From: an uncultured Eubacteriales bacterium
GTDB lineage: Bacteria; Bacillota_A; Clostridia; Oscillospirales; Acutalibacteraceae
Direction: 5' to 3'
NCBI GenBank assembly: GCA_934454005.1
Contig: CAKSGI010000008.1
Coordinates: 1-23,939, forward strand
DNA: 23,939 nt
Part shown: positions 1-7,949 of the stretch, piece after piece
Position numbering within the stretch: the stretch's first letter is position 1
Layout: each line of letters starts with the position of its first letter
Made by a program: the position numbers and the translations under genes
The notes under the pieces: model-generated
Told to the model about the DNA's origin: nothing
Databases searched by the model: none
What the model saw: only the letters and a program-made list of their open reading frames with translations

Positions 1-959
1 GCCCTGGCCATGCTGACTATGTTAAGAATATGATTACTGGTGCTGCTCAGATGGACGGCGCTATCTTAGTTGTTTCAGCTGCAGACGGCCCAATGCCTCA
101 AACAAGAGAGCATATCTTACTTTCTCGTCAGGTTGGCGTTCCTTATATAGTAGTATTCATGAACAAGGCTGACCAAGTTGATGATGAAGAACTTCTTGAT
201 TTAGTTGAAATGGAAATTCGTGAACTTCTCGACGAATATGATTTCCCAGGTGATGATACACCTATTATCCGTGGTTCTGCATTAGTTGCTCTTGAATCAA
301 CATCTAAAGATCCAAATGCCCCTGAGTATAAATGTATCTTAGATTTGATGAAAGCTGTTGACGAATTTATTCCAACTCCAGAACGTAAAGCTGACTTACC
401 ATTCATTATGCCAGTTGAAGATGTATTTACAATCACAGGTCGTGGTACAGTTGCTACTGGTAGAGTTGAACGTGGTCAATTAAAAACTGGTGAAGAAGTT
501 GAAATCGTTGGTTTGTCTAATGAAAGCCGTAAAGTTGTTATAACAGGAATTGAAATGTTTAGAAAAATTCTTGATTACGCTGAAGCAGGAGACAACGTTG
601 GTGTTCTTCTACGTGGTGTTCAAAGAGATGAAATCGAACGTGGTCAAGTTTTAGCAAAACCAGGTTCAATTCATCCTCATACAAAGTTTAAAGGACAGGT
701 TTATGTTCTTACTAAAGATGAAGGTGGACGTCATACTCCATTCTTTGCAAATTATCGTCCTCAGTTCTACTTCAGAACAACAGACGTTACAGGTGTTATT
801 ACACTTCCAGAAGGAACAGAAATGTGTATGCCTGGCGATAATGTAGTTATGGACGTTGAACTTATTACTCCTATTGCTATCGAAGAAGGTTTACGTTTTG
901 CTATCCGTGAAGGTGGACGTACAGTAGGATCAGGTGTTGTTACTGCTATTAATGAGTAA
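1..959 (+). CDS. tuf: Elongation factor Tu, 5'-truncated by the window edge
   Basis: EF-Tu is the GTPase that delivers aminoacyl-tRNA to the ribosomal A site. The reading frame is open from base 3; the first visible codons give [10 protein letters not shown], the G3 region of the GTPase domain, so roughly the first 80 residues lie outside the window. G4 is NKAD and the G5 region is GSAL. Domain 2 follows ([21 protein letters not shown]), then domain 3 with the GGRHTPFF and [14 protein letters not shown] signatures, ending in VVTAINE and TAA. The gene uses many CGT, GGT and GTT codons, unlike its AT-rich neighbours, as expected for a very highly expressed gene. It is followed at once by a terminator and so ends its operon. 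Identity is certain; whether a second tuf copy exists cannot be seen. Confidence 0.98.
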   Translation, partial: PGHADYVKNMITGAAQMDGAILVVSAADGPMPQTREHILLSRQVGVPYIVVFMNKADQVDDEELLDLVEMEIRELLDEYDFPGDDTPIIRGSALVALESTSKDPNAPEYKCILDLMKAVDEFIPTPERKADLPFIMPVEDVFTITGRGTVATGRVERGQLKTGEEVEIVGLSNESRKVVITGIEMFRKILDYAEAGDNVGVLLRGVQRDEIERGQVLAKPGSIHPHTKFKGQVYVLTKDEGGRHTPFFANYRPQFYFRTTDVTGVITLPEGTEMCMPGDNVVMDVELITPIAIEEGLRFAIREGGRTVGSGVVTAINE

Positions 960-982
960 TAATTAATTACAGTTTATTTAAG

Positions 983-1028
983 GAGCTGTTGCAAGATGTT
1001 GAAAATCATTTTGCAGTAGCTCTTTTTT
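983..1028 (+). terminator. Rho-independent terminator of tuf
   Basis: A 16-bp stem (983-998 GAGCTGTTGCAAGATG with 1007-1022 CATTTTGCAGTAGCTC, three G-U wobbles), an 8-base loop and six T residues follow the tuf stop codon by 23 bases. Confidence 0.92.
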
Positions 1029-1125
1029 AATAAACGATTAAGTTTACTATATTAGGGCAAACTAATTCTAATTGAATATTTATTTTTGAACATTTACTAA
1101 TCATTAATTTAAGAGGTGATATGTA

Positions 1126-2637
1126 TTGGATAGATCTGCTGGAATTTTAATGCATATAAGCTCTTTGCCTTCTAAATATGGAATAGGAACTTTAGGAAAA
1201 GAAGCTTATAAATTTGCAGATTTTTTAAAAGATTCTAAACAAAAATATTGGCAAATACTTCCGGTAGGGCAAACAAGTTATGGAGATTCTCCGTATCAAT
1301 CATTATCCGCATATGCGGGCAATCCCTATTTTATAGACTTCGACATACTAAAAGAAGAAGGCCTTTTAAAAGAAGAAGAATATAGCTCAATAAATTGGGG
1401 AACTGATATATACTCTGTCGACTATGAGAAAATATTTTACAATAGATTTAAAATTCTAAAAATAGCCTTTAATAGATCAAAAGAAAATGAAGATAAAAAG
1501 TTTGATGAATTTAAAAAGGATAACGAATATTGGTTAAAAGATTATTCATTGTATATGGCCGTAAAAAATCATTTTGATTTAAAAGCCTGGACACAATGGG
1601 ACAAAGATATAAGATTAAGAAATCCAGAGGCTATAAATAGATATTCAAAAGAGTTAAAAGAAGAAATAGAGTTTTATAATTATATACAATATCTATTTTT
1701 TAAACAGTGGCAAAAGCTAAAGTGTTACGTAAATTCATTAGGTATTTCTATAATAGGTGACATGCCTATATACGTAGCTATGGATAGTGCCGATACTTGG
1801 GCTAATCCAAAAGTTTTTTGGCTTAATAAGGAAAATGAACCAGTTTGTGTAGCAGGATGTCCTCCAGACAAATTTGCAAAAACAGGTCAGCTTTGGGGAA
1901 ATCCACTCTACAACTGGGAATACCTTAAAGAAACTGGATATAAATGGTGGATAGATAGGCTAAAGGCATCTCAAAAACTTTATGACGTATTAAGAATAGA
2001 TCATTTTAGAGGCTTTGATGAGTATTATGCAGTTCCCGCAGAAAATAAAACCGCTGAAAAAGGTGAATGGTTAAAAGGACCAGGAATAGATTTATTTAAT
2101 ATAGTTAATAAAAAAATTAATGGTATAGAAATTATAGCTGAAGATCTAGGATTTCTAACAGATAGTGTAGTTAAGCTACTAGAAAAAACGGGATATCCAG
2201 GAATGAAGATAATAGAATTCGCCTTTTCCGGTAAAGAACACACATACTTACCGCACAATTATACAAAAAATACAGTTGTTTATACAGGTACCCATGATAA
2301 CGAAACTATTATGGAATGGTATAAAAATATAAGCAAAAAAGAAAAAAAATACGCTAAAAATTATGCCAGGCTAAGTAAAAAAGAAGGCTATAATTGGGGT
2401 TTTATAAGGCTCGCTTATGCGAGTGTAAGTAATGTAGCTATTATTCCAATACAAGACTTTTTAGGTCTTGGCGCAAACTGCAGAATGAATACTCCTTCAA
2501 CTATGGGAGGTAATTGGAAATTTAGAATAAGTCCAAATTCTTTAACTCCAGAACTTTCTAAAAAAATACGAAAATTGACAAAATTATATGCAAGATATAA
2601 TAAAGAAAATGACAAAAATAAAAATCAAAAAATTTAA
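1126..2637 (+). CDS. malQ: 4-alpha-glucanotransferase (amylomaltase, GH77)
   Basis: MalQ moves alpha-1,4-glucan segments between maltooligosaccharides in the cytoplasm and serves maltodextrin or glycogen metabolism. The 503-residue length fits family GH77. The N-terminus shows the family pattern AGILMHISSLPSKYGIGTLG. The catalytic nucleophile is D292 in LRIDHFRGFDEYYAVPA, the acid/base is E339 in IIAEDLGFLT, and the transition-state aspartate is D391 in GTHDNET. The start is TTG: an in-frame TGA lies at 1117-1119, no ATG or GTG lies between, and AAGAGGTGAT (1111-1120) sits just upstream. An ATG at 1121 is in another frame. No other maltose or glycogen genes are adjacent, so its substrate supply is not visible here. 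A terminator follows, so it appears to be transcribed alone. Confidence 0.96.
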   Translation: MDRSAGILMHISSLPSKYGIGTLGKEAYKFADFLKDSKQKYWQILPVGQTSYGDSPYQSLSAYAGNPYFIDFDILKEEGLLKEEEYSSINWGTDIYSVDYEKIFYNRFKILKIAFNRSKENEDKKFDEFKKDNEYWLKDYSLYMAVKNHFDLKAWTQWDKDIRLRNPEAINRYSKELKEEIEFYNYIQYLFFKQWQKLKCYVNSLGISIIGDMPIYVAMDSADTWANPKVFWLNKENEPVCVAGCPPDKFAKTGQLWGNPLYNWEYLKETGYKWWIDRLKASQKLYDVLRIDHFRGFDEYYAVPAENKTAEKGEWLKGPGIDLFNIVNKKINGIEIIAEDLGFLTDSVVKLLEKTGYPGMKIIEFAFSGKEHTYLPHNYTKNTVVYTGTHDNETIMEWYKNISKKEKKYAKNYARLSKKEGYNWGFIRLAYASVSNVAIIPIQDFLGLGANCRMNTPSTMGGNWKFRISPNSLTPELSKKIRKLTKLYARYNKENDKNKNQKI

Positions 2638-2674
2638 TCTTGCAAAAAAGTGAAAATATTGTTTTATTTTTTAT

Positions 2675-2724
2675 AATGTAAGTGATTAAATGCAGGATAT
2701 AGCTTTAACACTTGCATTTTTTTT
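2675..2724 (+). terminator. Terminator after malQ
   Basis: Arms AATGTAAGTG (2675-2684) and CACTTGCATT (2709-2718) pair over 10 bp with one G-U wobble, an inner TTAAA/TTTAA pairing shortens the loop, and a run of eight T residues follows. Confidence 0.75.
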
Positions 2725-2751
2725 GCATATATAGTATTATATAATTATAAA
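2723..2751 (+). promoter_or_regulatory. Candidate sigma-A promoter for the aminotransferase gene
   Basis: TTGCAT (2723-2728), a 17-base spacer and TATAAA (2746-2751) lie about 130 bases before the gene. The -35 box overlaps the T-run of the preceding terminator. The region is very AT-rich, so this is a match by pattern only. Confidence 0.4.
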
Positions 2752-2880
2752 AAGTTTTAGCTAATTAATATCAAATAACACCATCGTGTAAATTAGACTA
2801 GAAAAATAAAATTAACATAAAATTGAATGTTTGTCCACATTATATAAGTAGATCAAAAATAATTTTTAGGAGTGATTTAT

Positions 2881-4167
2881 TTGGAATATTTGTCTTTAAA
2901 TAAAGATGAATTGCAAAAAGAAAAAAATATATTATTAAAGGAATATAATAGATATAAAAATCAAGGGTTAAAACTTGATATGTCAAGGGGAAAGCCTAGT
3001 AGCGAACAGTTAGATATATCAGTAAAAATGCTTGATATTATAAATAGTGGATCTAATTGCAAAACTAAAGACGGTATAGACTGCAGAAATTATGGGTTGC
3101 TTGATGGTATCCCAGAGATAAAAGAACTTTTTGCTAAAATTATGCAAGTACCATCAAAATGGGTTATAGCGGGTGGAAATTCCAGTTTAAATATGATGTT
3201 TGATACATTTACTTGTTTTATGACGCACGGAGTATCTAACTGTAAGCCCTGGATAAAACAAGATAAAATAAAGTTTTTGTGTCCGTGTCCTGGATATGAT
3301 CGACACTTCTCCATTTTAGATTACTATAATGTTGAACCTATTGTTATTGATATGAATAGCGATGGTCCAGATATGAATATGATCGAAAATTTAATTGAAA
3401 ATGATGATTCTATAAAAGGGATATGGTGCGTTCCAAAATATTCTAATCCAACCGGTATAACGTACTCTGATGAAGTTGTTAAAAGGTTTGCCAAATTAAA
3501 ACCTAAAGCAAAAGATTTCAGAATTTTTTGGGATGACGCTTATGCTATACACGATATAAACGACAATCATGATAAGCTGTTGAGCATAATGAATGAATCC
3601 ATAAAAAATGGAACAGAAGATAATGTAATTGTATTTTGTTCTACCTCTAAAATAACATTTCCAGGTTCAGGCGTTGCAGCAATGGCGGCATCTGAAAACA
3701 ATCTAAAAGTTATAAAAAAAAGATATTCTGTTCAAACCATAGGATATGATAAAATTAATCAACTAAGACATATGCATTTCTTTAAGGATTTCGACGGCGT
3801 ACTCAAACATATGCAAAAGCATAAAAAAATTTTAAAACCAAAATTTGATGTAGTTATAAATAAATTAAAGGAAAATTTTTCAGAAAATAAATTAGTAAGG
3901 TGGAGTGAACCTAATGGTGGATATTTTGTTAGTGTAGACGTATTTAACGGCTGCGCAAGTAGAGTTGTAGAACTTTGCAAAAATGCTGGATTAATTCTAA
4001 CCCCTGCAGGTTCCACATATCCAAAAGATAAAGATTTTAAAGATAGTAATATAAGAATTGCTCCAACATATCCACAGATAGAAGAATTAGAAAAAGCTAT
4101 GGATTTATTTTGCGTATCAATAAAAATAGCATCGGTTGAAAAAATAGAGAATAATAAAAAATCGTAA
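2881..4167 (+). CDS. PLP-dependent aminotransferase, aspartate aminotransferase type 1c-like
   Basis: A fold-type I aminotransferase of the group resembling actinobacterial type 1c aspartate aminotransferase (PF12897), expected to transfer the amino group between aspartate or a similar amino acid and 2-oxoglutarate. Visible signatures are LDMSRGKPSSEQLDIS near the N-terminus, DCRNYGLLDG, the cofactor-binding VPKYSNPTGITY and FRIFWDDAYAIHD segments, the Schiff-base lysine K257 in STSKITFPGSG, and NIRIAPTYP near the C-terminus. The length of 428 residues is typical. I place the start at TTG 2881, because AGGAG (2868-2872) is well spaced for it; an in-frame GTG at 2872 lies inside the ribosome site itself. 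True substrate specificity cannot be read from sequence. No clear terminator follows. Confidence 0.88.
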   Translation: MEYLSLNKDELQKEKNILLKEYNRYKNQGLKLDMSRGKPSSEQLDISVKMLDIINSGSNCKTKDGIDCRNYGLLDGIPEIKELFAKIMQVPSKWVIAGGNSSLNMMFDTFTCFMTHGVSNCKPWIKQDKIKFLCPCPGYDRHFSILDYYNVEPIVIDMNSDGPDMNMIENLIENDDSIKGIWCVPKYSNPTGITYSDEVVKRFAKLKPKAKDFRIFWDDAYAIHDINDNHDKLLSIMNESIKNGTEDNVIVFCSTSKITFPGSGVAAMAASENNLKVIKKRYSVQTIGYDKINQLRHMHFFKDFDGVLKHMQKHKKILKPKFDVVINKLKENFSENKLVRWSEPNGGYFVSVDVFNGCASRVVELCKNAGLILTPAGSTYPKDKDFKDSNIRIAPTYPQIEELEKAMDLFCVSIKIASVEKIENNKKS

Positions 4168-4502
4168 TTCTATTTAAAAAGTTAATGTAAAAACTAGTCA
4201 TATTAGATAAGAATATGAAGATAATTTTGTCTTGACACAACCCATAAATAAGTAATACAATATTAATTGAAGTATAATTTTAAATACAATTAGGATTGCT
4301 TTTAATTTATTTTATTGTAATTTTTATTGGCTTTGCCATATATTATTAAATATATTTTTATCTTTTTATATTTAAATAGAGCGCTTTATGGTGTTCATTT
4401 TCTATAGATAAAATTTAGAGCTTTATAAAAAATTGAATATATGTATATTAAGGGCTATCCTTATTATTGAAAAGATATTAAAGAAAAATAAGGAGGTGCC
4501 GA
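4168..4502 (+). other. Intergenic region with the rny promoter and a long leader
   Basis: This 335-base gap holds no credible gene. It contains the promoter at 4232-4261, so the rny transcript would have a 5' leader of about 235 bases. The leader is T-rich, carries a small TAAGG/CCTTA hairpin near 4448-4464 and a nine-codon ATG frame (4441-4470) without a ribosome site, and ends in a strong AAGGAGGTG. No known riboswitch or T-box consensus was recognised. Confidence 0.5.
4232..4261 (+). promoter_or_regulatory. Sigma-A promoter for rny
   Basis: A perfect -35 TTGACA (4232-4237), an 18-base spacer and a -10 TACAAT (4256-4261), in the gap upstream of rny. Confidence 0.7.
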
Positions 4503-6056
4503 ATGAATTTATGGTTAGCTATATTACTCATAGTTGTAACAGGAGTAGTATTAGGGGTAATTGGGTTTGTTTCTGGTAGTAACCATAGAAAAAGAATTGC
4601 TGAAGCAGAAATTGGCTCGGCGGAACAAGAGGCAAAAAAGATTATAAGCGATGCAATTAATATGGCTGAATCTAAAAAAAAGGAAGCTATATTAGAAGGA
4701 AAAGACGAGGCTCACCGCTTAAGAACAGAAGTTGAGCGCAACTTAGCAGAACAAAGAAAAGATGCTCAAAGATTAGAACGGAGACTTCAACAGAAAGAGG
4801 AAACTCTTGATAGAAAGTCGGATAATCTTGAAAAAAAAGAAGAAATCATTGCAAACAAGCTTAAACATGTAGAAGAAAAACTTAAGGAAGCTGATAATTT
4901 TAAAACAAAACAGTTTAAAATGTTAGAAAAAATTTCTGGTTTTTCTTTAGAACAAGCTAAAGAATATCTTCTTAAAAATCTTGAAGATGAACTTATACAC
5001 GAAAAAGCTGTAAGAATAATAAACATAGAACAGCAAACAAAGGAAGAAAGTGAACAAAAAGCAAGAGAAATAATTTCGTTAGCAATACAACGCTGCGCTG
5101 CTGACCATGTCGCAGAAGCTACTATCTCTGTAGTTCCTTTACCAAATGATGAAATGAAAGGAAGAATAATAGGTAGAGAAGGTAGAAATATTAGGTCAAT
5201 TGAAACATTAACAGGAGTAGATCTAATAATCGATGATACTCCAGAAGCAATTACTCTTTCTAGTTTTGATCCTATAAGACGAGAAATCGCTAGAATAGCT
5301 CTTGAAAAATTGATTTCGGATGGACGTATTCATCCAGCAAAAATAGAAGAAATAGTCAATAAAGCCCGCCGCGAAATAGAAGCCACTATTAAATCCGAAG
5401 GGCAACGTGCAGTTATAGAATCTGGAATTAACAGTATTAATCCAGAACTTATTAAGCTTTTAGGAAGGCTTAAATACCGTACTAGTTATGGTCAAAATGT
5501 ACTTAATCATTCTTTAGAAGTTTCGTACTTATCGGCAATGATAGCCTCAGAATTAGGTTTAGATCCAACCTTAGCAAGAAGAGCTGGTCTGCTTCATGAT
5601 ATAGGAAAAGCTATAGACCATGAAGTTGAGGGGTCTCATATAGATATAGGGGTAGAAATTGCTAAAAAATACAAAGAAAATGAAGCCGTTATACATGCTA
5701 TTCAAGCACATCACGGGGACGTAGAAGCAAAAACAATTATTGCATGTATAGTTCAGGCCGCAGATGCAATCTCTGCAGCTAGACCAGGCGCTAGAAGAGA
5801 AAACTTAGAAAATTATATAAAACGTCTTGAAAAACTTGAAAACATAGCATCATCGTTTAATGGTGTTGAAAGATGTTTTGCTATTCAAGCTGGTAGAGAA
5901 ATTAGAGTTATGGTTAAACCTGAAATAGTAGATGATGAACATATGATACCTTTAGCTAGAGATATATGCAAAAAAATTGAATCCGAGTTAGAATATCCGG
6001 GTCAAATTAAGGTAAATATGATAAGAGAGAGTCGTACTATCGACTATGCAAAATAA
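4503..6056 (+). CDS. rny: Ribonuclease Y, membrane-anchored endoribonuclease
   Basis: RNase Y starts mRNA decay in many Firmicutes from the inner face of the membrane. The order of parts is the family's: one N-terminal membrane helix (about residues 3-25), a long charged coiled coil (about 30-200, rich in E, K, A and R heptads), a KH RNA-binding domain with GRIIGREG at 220-227, and an HD phosphohydrolase domain with the metal-binding pair H365-D366 in [12 protein letters not shown]. The length of 517 residues is standard. The ATG start has an ideal AAGGAGGTG six bases upstream. It sits ahead of ymdB and spoVS as in Bacillus subtilis, but a strong terminator separates it from ymdB. Confidence 0.98.
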   Translation: MNLWLAILLIVVTGVVLGVIGFVSGSNHRKRIAEAEIGSAEQEAKKIISDAINMAESKKKEAILEGKDEAHRLRTEVERNLAEQRKDAQRLERRLQQKEETLDRKSDNLEKKEEIIANKLKHVEEKLKEADNFKTKQFKMLEKISGFSLEQAKEYLLKNLEDELIHEKAVRIINIEQQTKEESEQKAREIISLAIQRCAADHVAEATISVVPLPNDEMKGRIIGREGRNIRSIETLTGVDLIIDDTPEAITLSSFDPIRREIARIALEKLISDGRIHPAKIEEIVNKARREIEATIKSEGQRAVIESGINSINPELIKLLGRLKYRTSYGQNVLNHSLEVSYLSAMIASELGLDPTLARRAGLLHDIGKAIDHEVEGSHIDIGVEIAKKYKENEAVIHAIQAHHGDVEAKTIIACIVQAADAISAARPGARRENLENYIKRLEKLENIASSFNGVERCFAIQAGREIRVMVKPEIVDDEHMIPLARDICKKIESELEYPGQIKVNMIRESRTIDYAK

Positions 6057-6062
6057 AACTTA

Positions 6063-6089
6063 GGGAACAGTCTTCTGTTCCCTTTTATT
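6063..6089 (+). terminator. Terminator between rny and ymdB
   Basis: A perfect 8-bp stem GGGAACAG/CTGTTCCC with a TCTT loop followed by TTTTATT, only 25 bases before the ymdB start. Since no clear promoter fits in the gap, ymdB is probably reached by read-through. Confidence 0.9.
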
Positions 6090-6111
6090 AAAAAGAAATC
6101 GAGGATAAAAG

Positions 6112-6885
6112 ATGAATATACTTGCTATAGGTGATGTTTTCGGAAACAAAGGTTGCGAATTTTTACGCTCAAAATTACCTAACTTAAAAAAACTGAAAGC
6201 TGTGGATCTTGTAATTGCTAATGGAGAAAATTCTGCAGATGGAAATGGAATAACAAGAGGATCTGCTGAGTATTTATTTAAAAGTGGTGTTGACGTTATT
6301 ACTACTGGAAATCATGCATTTAGAAGACGTGAAATATATTCTATGTTTGACGAAGATGATCGATTGATCCGTCCAGCAAATTTTCCAAATTCCACCACTC
6401 CTGGTAAAGGATATTCTATAGTAGATTTAGGAAGAACTCAGGTTTGTGTTATAAATGTGATGGGCGTAGTATATATGGAAAGCTTAGAATGCCCATTTAA
6501 TACTACTGATAAAATAATTGAAAAATTTAAAGACATTCCAATAAAATTAGTCGATTTTCATGCTGAAGCCACAGGTGAAAAAAGAGCGCTAGGTTTCTAT
6601 TTAGATGGCAAAATTTCAGCTTTTTTTGGGACACATACACATGTTCCAACTGCAGATGAATCTATTCTTCCAAATGGAACAGGATATATAACTGATGTAG
6701 GAATGACAGGCGCTATAAATTCTGTTTTAGGAATAACTCCAGAATCTGCCATAAAAAAAATGAAAGGTAAATTACCTGTTAAGTTTGAATTTTCAAAAGA
6801 TATCCAGAAAATGGATACAGTTTTATTTAATATTGATGAGTCTTCTGGAAAAACTGTAAATATAGAAAGAATGACTATTATATAA
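6112..6885 (+). CDS. ymdB: YmdB-type metallophosphoesterase (2',3'-cyclic-nucleotide 2'-phosphodiesterase)
   Basis: A dinuclear-metal phosphodiesterase of the TIGR00282 family; in Bacillus the homologue acts on 2',3'-cyclic nucleotides and influences biofilm and colony development, and it is usually encoded beside RNase Y. All expected metal and catalytic residues are visible at the family positions: D8 (GDVFGNKG), E39-N40 (NGENSADGNG), N67-H68 (TTGNHAF), H150 (DFHAEATGEKRA) and H175/H177 (GTHTHVPTADE). At 257 residues it is close to the usual length. GAGGAT precedes the ATG start by about six bases. The stop codon lies inside the hairpin of its own terminator. Family assignment is secure; the physiological substrate here is inferred. 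Confidence 0.96.
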   Translation: MNILAIGDVFGNKGCEFLRSKLPNLKKLKAVDLVIANGENSADGNGITRGSAEYLFKSGVDVITTGNHAFRRREIYSMFDEDDRLIRPANFPNSTTPGKGYSIVDLGRTQVCVINVMGVVYMESLECPFNTTDKIIEKFKDIPIKLVDFHAEATGEKRALGFYLDGKISAFFGTHTHVPTADESILPNGTGYITDVGMTGAINSVLGITPESAIKKMKGKLPVKFEFSKDIQKMDTVLFNIDESSGKTVNIERMTII

Positions 6886-6901
6886 TAGAACATTCTTTTT
6901 T
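6868..6901 (+). terminator. Terminator overlapping the 3' end of ymdB
   Basis: AGAATG (6868-6873) pairs with CATTCT (6891-6896), enclosing a second self-complementary stretch CTATTATATAATAG, followed by a T-run to 6901. The ymdB stop codon (6883-6885) lies in the hairpin. Confidence 0.75.
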
Positions 6902-7032
6902 GCCCCCTTATTAATACAGTGTTGTACAATCAGATAGCTGTAACTTTTTGGATAATACTAGTTTGGAAATCGATAAATTTTGTTACGTATTAATGATTTT
7001 ATTTCTAGAACAAATATATATACGTATTTATG

Positions 7033-7061
7033 TTGCAATTTTTTCGATTTATGTGTATACT
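7033..7061 (+). promoter_or_regulatory. Sigma-A-type promoter for spoVS
   Basis: TTGCAA (7033-7038), a 17-base spacer and TATACT (7056-7061), about 33 bases before the spoVS start. In B. subtilis spoVS is under sigma-H; no good sigma-H consensus was seen here. Confidence 0.6.
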
Positions 7062-7093
7062 TTTTAAAGGGGATCATAGGTGAATTAATTTGA

Positions 7094-7372
7094 ATGGAGA
7101 CTTTAATGAAAATGGAGATACTAAAAATTTCTACAAAATCGGCACCAAATTCTGTAGCAGGAGCTATTGCCGGGATACTTCGCGAGCAAAGCTGTGTTGA
7201 AATGCAAGCCATTGGAGCAGGAGCAATTAATCAAGCTATAAAGTCGATTGCAATAGCAAGAGGTTATCTTGCTCCATCCGGAATAGATATCGTTTGCATT
7301 CCATCATTTTCCAACATAGTAATAAATGATGAAGATAGGACAGCTATAAAATTACTTGTTGAAGTCCGCTAA
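7094..7372 (+). CDS. spoVS: Stage V sporulation protein S
   Basis: SpoVS is a small Alba-fold-like protein needed for normal spore septation and coat assembly in Bacillus; its molecular role is unsettled. The body MEILKISTKSAPNSVAG and the following AIGAGAINQAIKSIAIARG, LAPSGIDIVCIPSF and ERTAIKLLVE-like end match the family almost residue for residue. The family is about 86 residues and normally begins at the methionine corresponding to 7112. Three in-frame ATGs are possible (7094, 7106, 7112). AGGTGA at 7078-7083 favours 7094, GGAG at 7096-7099 would favour 7106, and homology favours 7112. The gene has its own promoter and a strong terminator. Confidence 0.93.
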   Translation: METLMKMEILKISTKSAPNSVAGAIAGILREQSCVEMQAIGAGAINQAIKSIAIARGYLAPSGIDIVCIPSFSNIVINDEDRTAIKLLVEVR

Positions 7373-7395
7373 ATGCTCTATATCTGTTACAAAAA

Positions 7396-7437
7396 GACTG
7401 CTGTTCATCTTTCGATAATTTACAGCAGTCTCTTTTT
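7396..7437 (+). terminator. Terminator after spoVS
   Basis: A perfect 9-bp stem GACTGCTGT (7396-7404)/ACAGCAGTC (7422-7430) preceded by A residues and followed by TCTTTTT. Confidence 0.88.
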
Positions 7438-7524
7438 ATTAAAGAAAAAATCCTATTAGATTCTTTAAACTTATTGATTATTGTTATAAATGAGATAAAA
7501 ATTTAAAAAATTAGCTTTTTTGTC

Positions 7525-7553
7525 TTGACAAATAAAAAATAAAGTGTTATAGT
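7525..7553 (+). promoter_or_regulatory. Promoter of the tRNA-Thr/tRNA-Tyr unit
   Basis: Consensus TTGACA (7525-7530), a 17-base spacer and TATAGT (7548-7553), 20 bases before the first tRNA. One of the best promoter matches in the window. Confidence 0.85.
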
Positions 7554-7572
7554 ATAAAAGCAGTAATCATTA

Positions 7573-7648
7573 GCTGGTGTAGCTCAGTTGGTAGAGCAGC
7601 TGATTTGTAATCAGCAGGTCGTGGGTTCGAGTCCCTCCACCAGCTCCA
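7573..7648 (+). tRNA. tRNA-Thr (anticodon UGU)
   Basis: A complete cloverleaf: acceptor GCTGGTG/CACCAGC, anticodon stem GCTGA/TCAGC around loop TTTGTAA giving UGU, the T-loop motif GTTCGAGTC, discriminator T and an encoded CCA (7646-7648). Confidence 0.97.
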
Positions 7649-7670
7649 TTTTATTTGTAAAATTCTATAC

Positions 7671-7755
7671 GGGAGATTTCCCGAGCGGCCAAAGGGGGCA
7701 GACTGTAAATCTGTTGTCTCTGACTTCGGTGGTTCGAATCCACCATCTCCCACCA
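7671..7755 (+). tRNA. tRNA-Tyr (anticodon GUA)
   Basis: A class II tRNA with a long variable arm (GTCTCTGACTTC region). Acceptor GGGAGAT/ATCTCCC, anticodon stem GCAGA/TCTGT around loop CTGTAAA giving GUA, T-loop GGTTCGAATCC, discriminator A and an encoded CCA. It lies 22 bases after tRNA-Thr and shares its promoter. Confidence 0.97.
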
Positions 7756-7781
7756 AAAAGCAGCCTTTCGGCTGCTTTTTT
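7755..7781 (+). terminator. Terminator of the tRNA unit
   Basis: AAAAAGCAGCC, a TTTC loop, GGCTGCTTTTTT: a 6-bp GC-rich stem extended by A-T pairs, directly after the tRNA-Tyr CCA. Confidence 0.93.
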
Positions 7782-7871
7782 AGTTACTCTTACTTTTTTA
7801 CTAACAATGATAAAAGCAATTTTTCCTCTAATTTAAAAATACACTAGATTTTATTTATATTATAGAAAAAT

Positions 7872-7946
7872 AAAAAAGCAATGCAAACTTTAAATTGCCC
7901 ATATAATTTGAGCCATTTGTTTAAAAAAGTTTGCATTACTTTTTTT
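7872..7946 (-). terminator. Terminator of the CapD-like gene
   Basis: The arms at 7872-7890 and 7927-7946 are complementary over about 19 positions (core ATGCAAAC/GTTTGCAT with flanking A and T runs). The one non-Watson-Crick position becomes a G-U pair in the minus-strand RNA, which supports use by the minus-strand gene ending at 7950. Confidence 0.8.
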
Positions 7947-7949
7947 ACT

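Noticed and set aside
4441..4470. A nine-codon ATG frame in the rny leader as a regulatory upstream peptide
   Set aside because: No ribosome site precedes it, and short frames are expected by chance in such AT-rich DNA.
7573..7755. tRNA genes as an attachment site for an integrated element
   Set aside because: No integrase, flanking direct repeat of a tRNA 3' end or foreign gene block is present nearby.
7547..7836. Open frames on both strands across the tRNA genes
   Set aside because: They run through the two tRNA genes and mimic proteins commonly mis-predicted over tRNAs; no ribosome site supports them.
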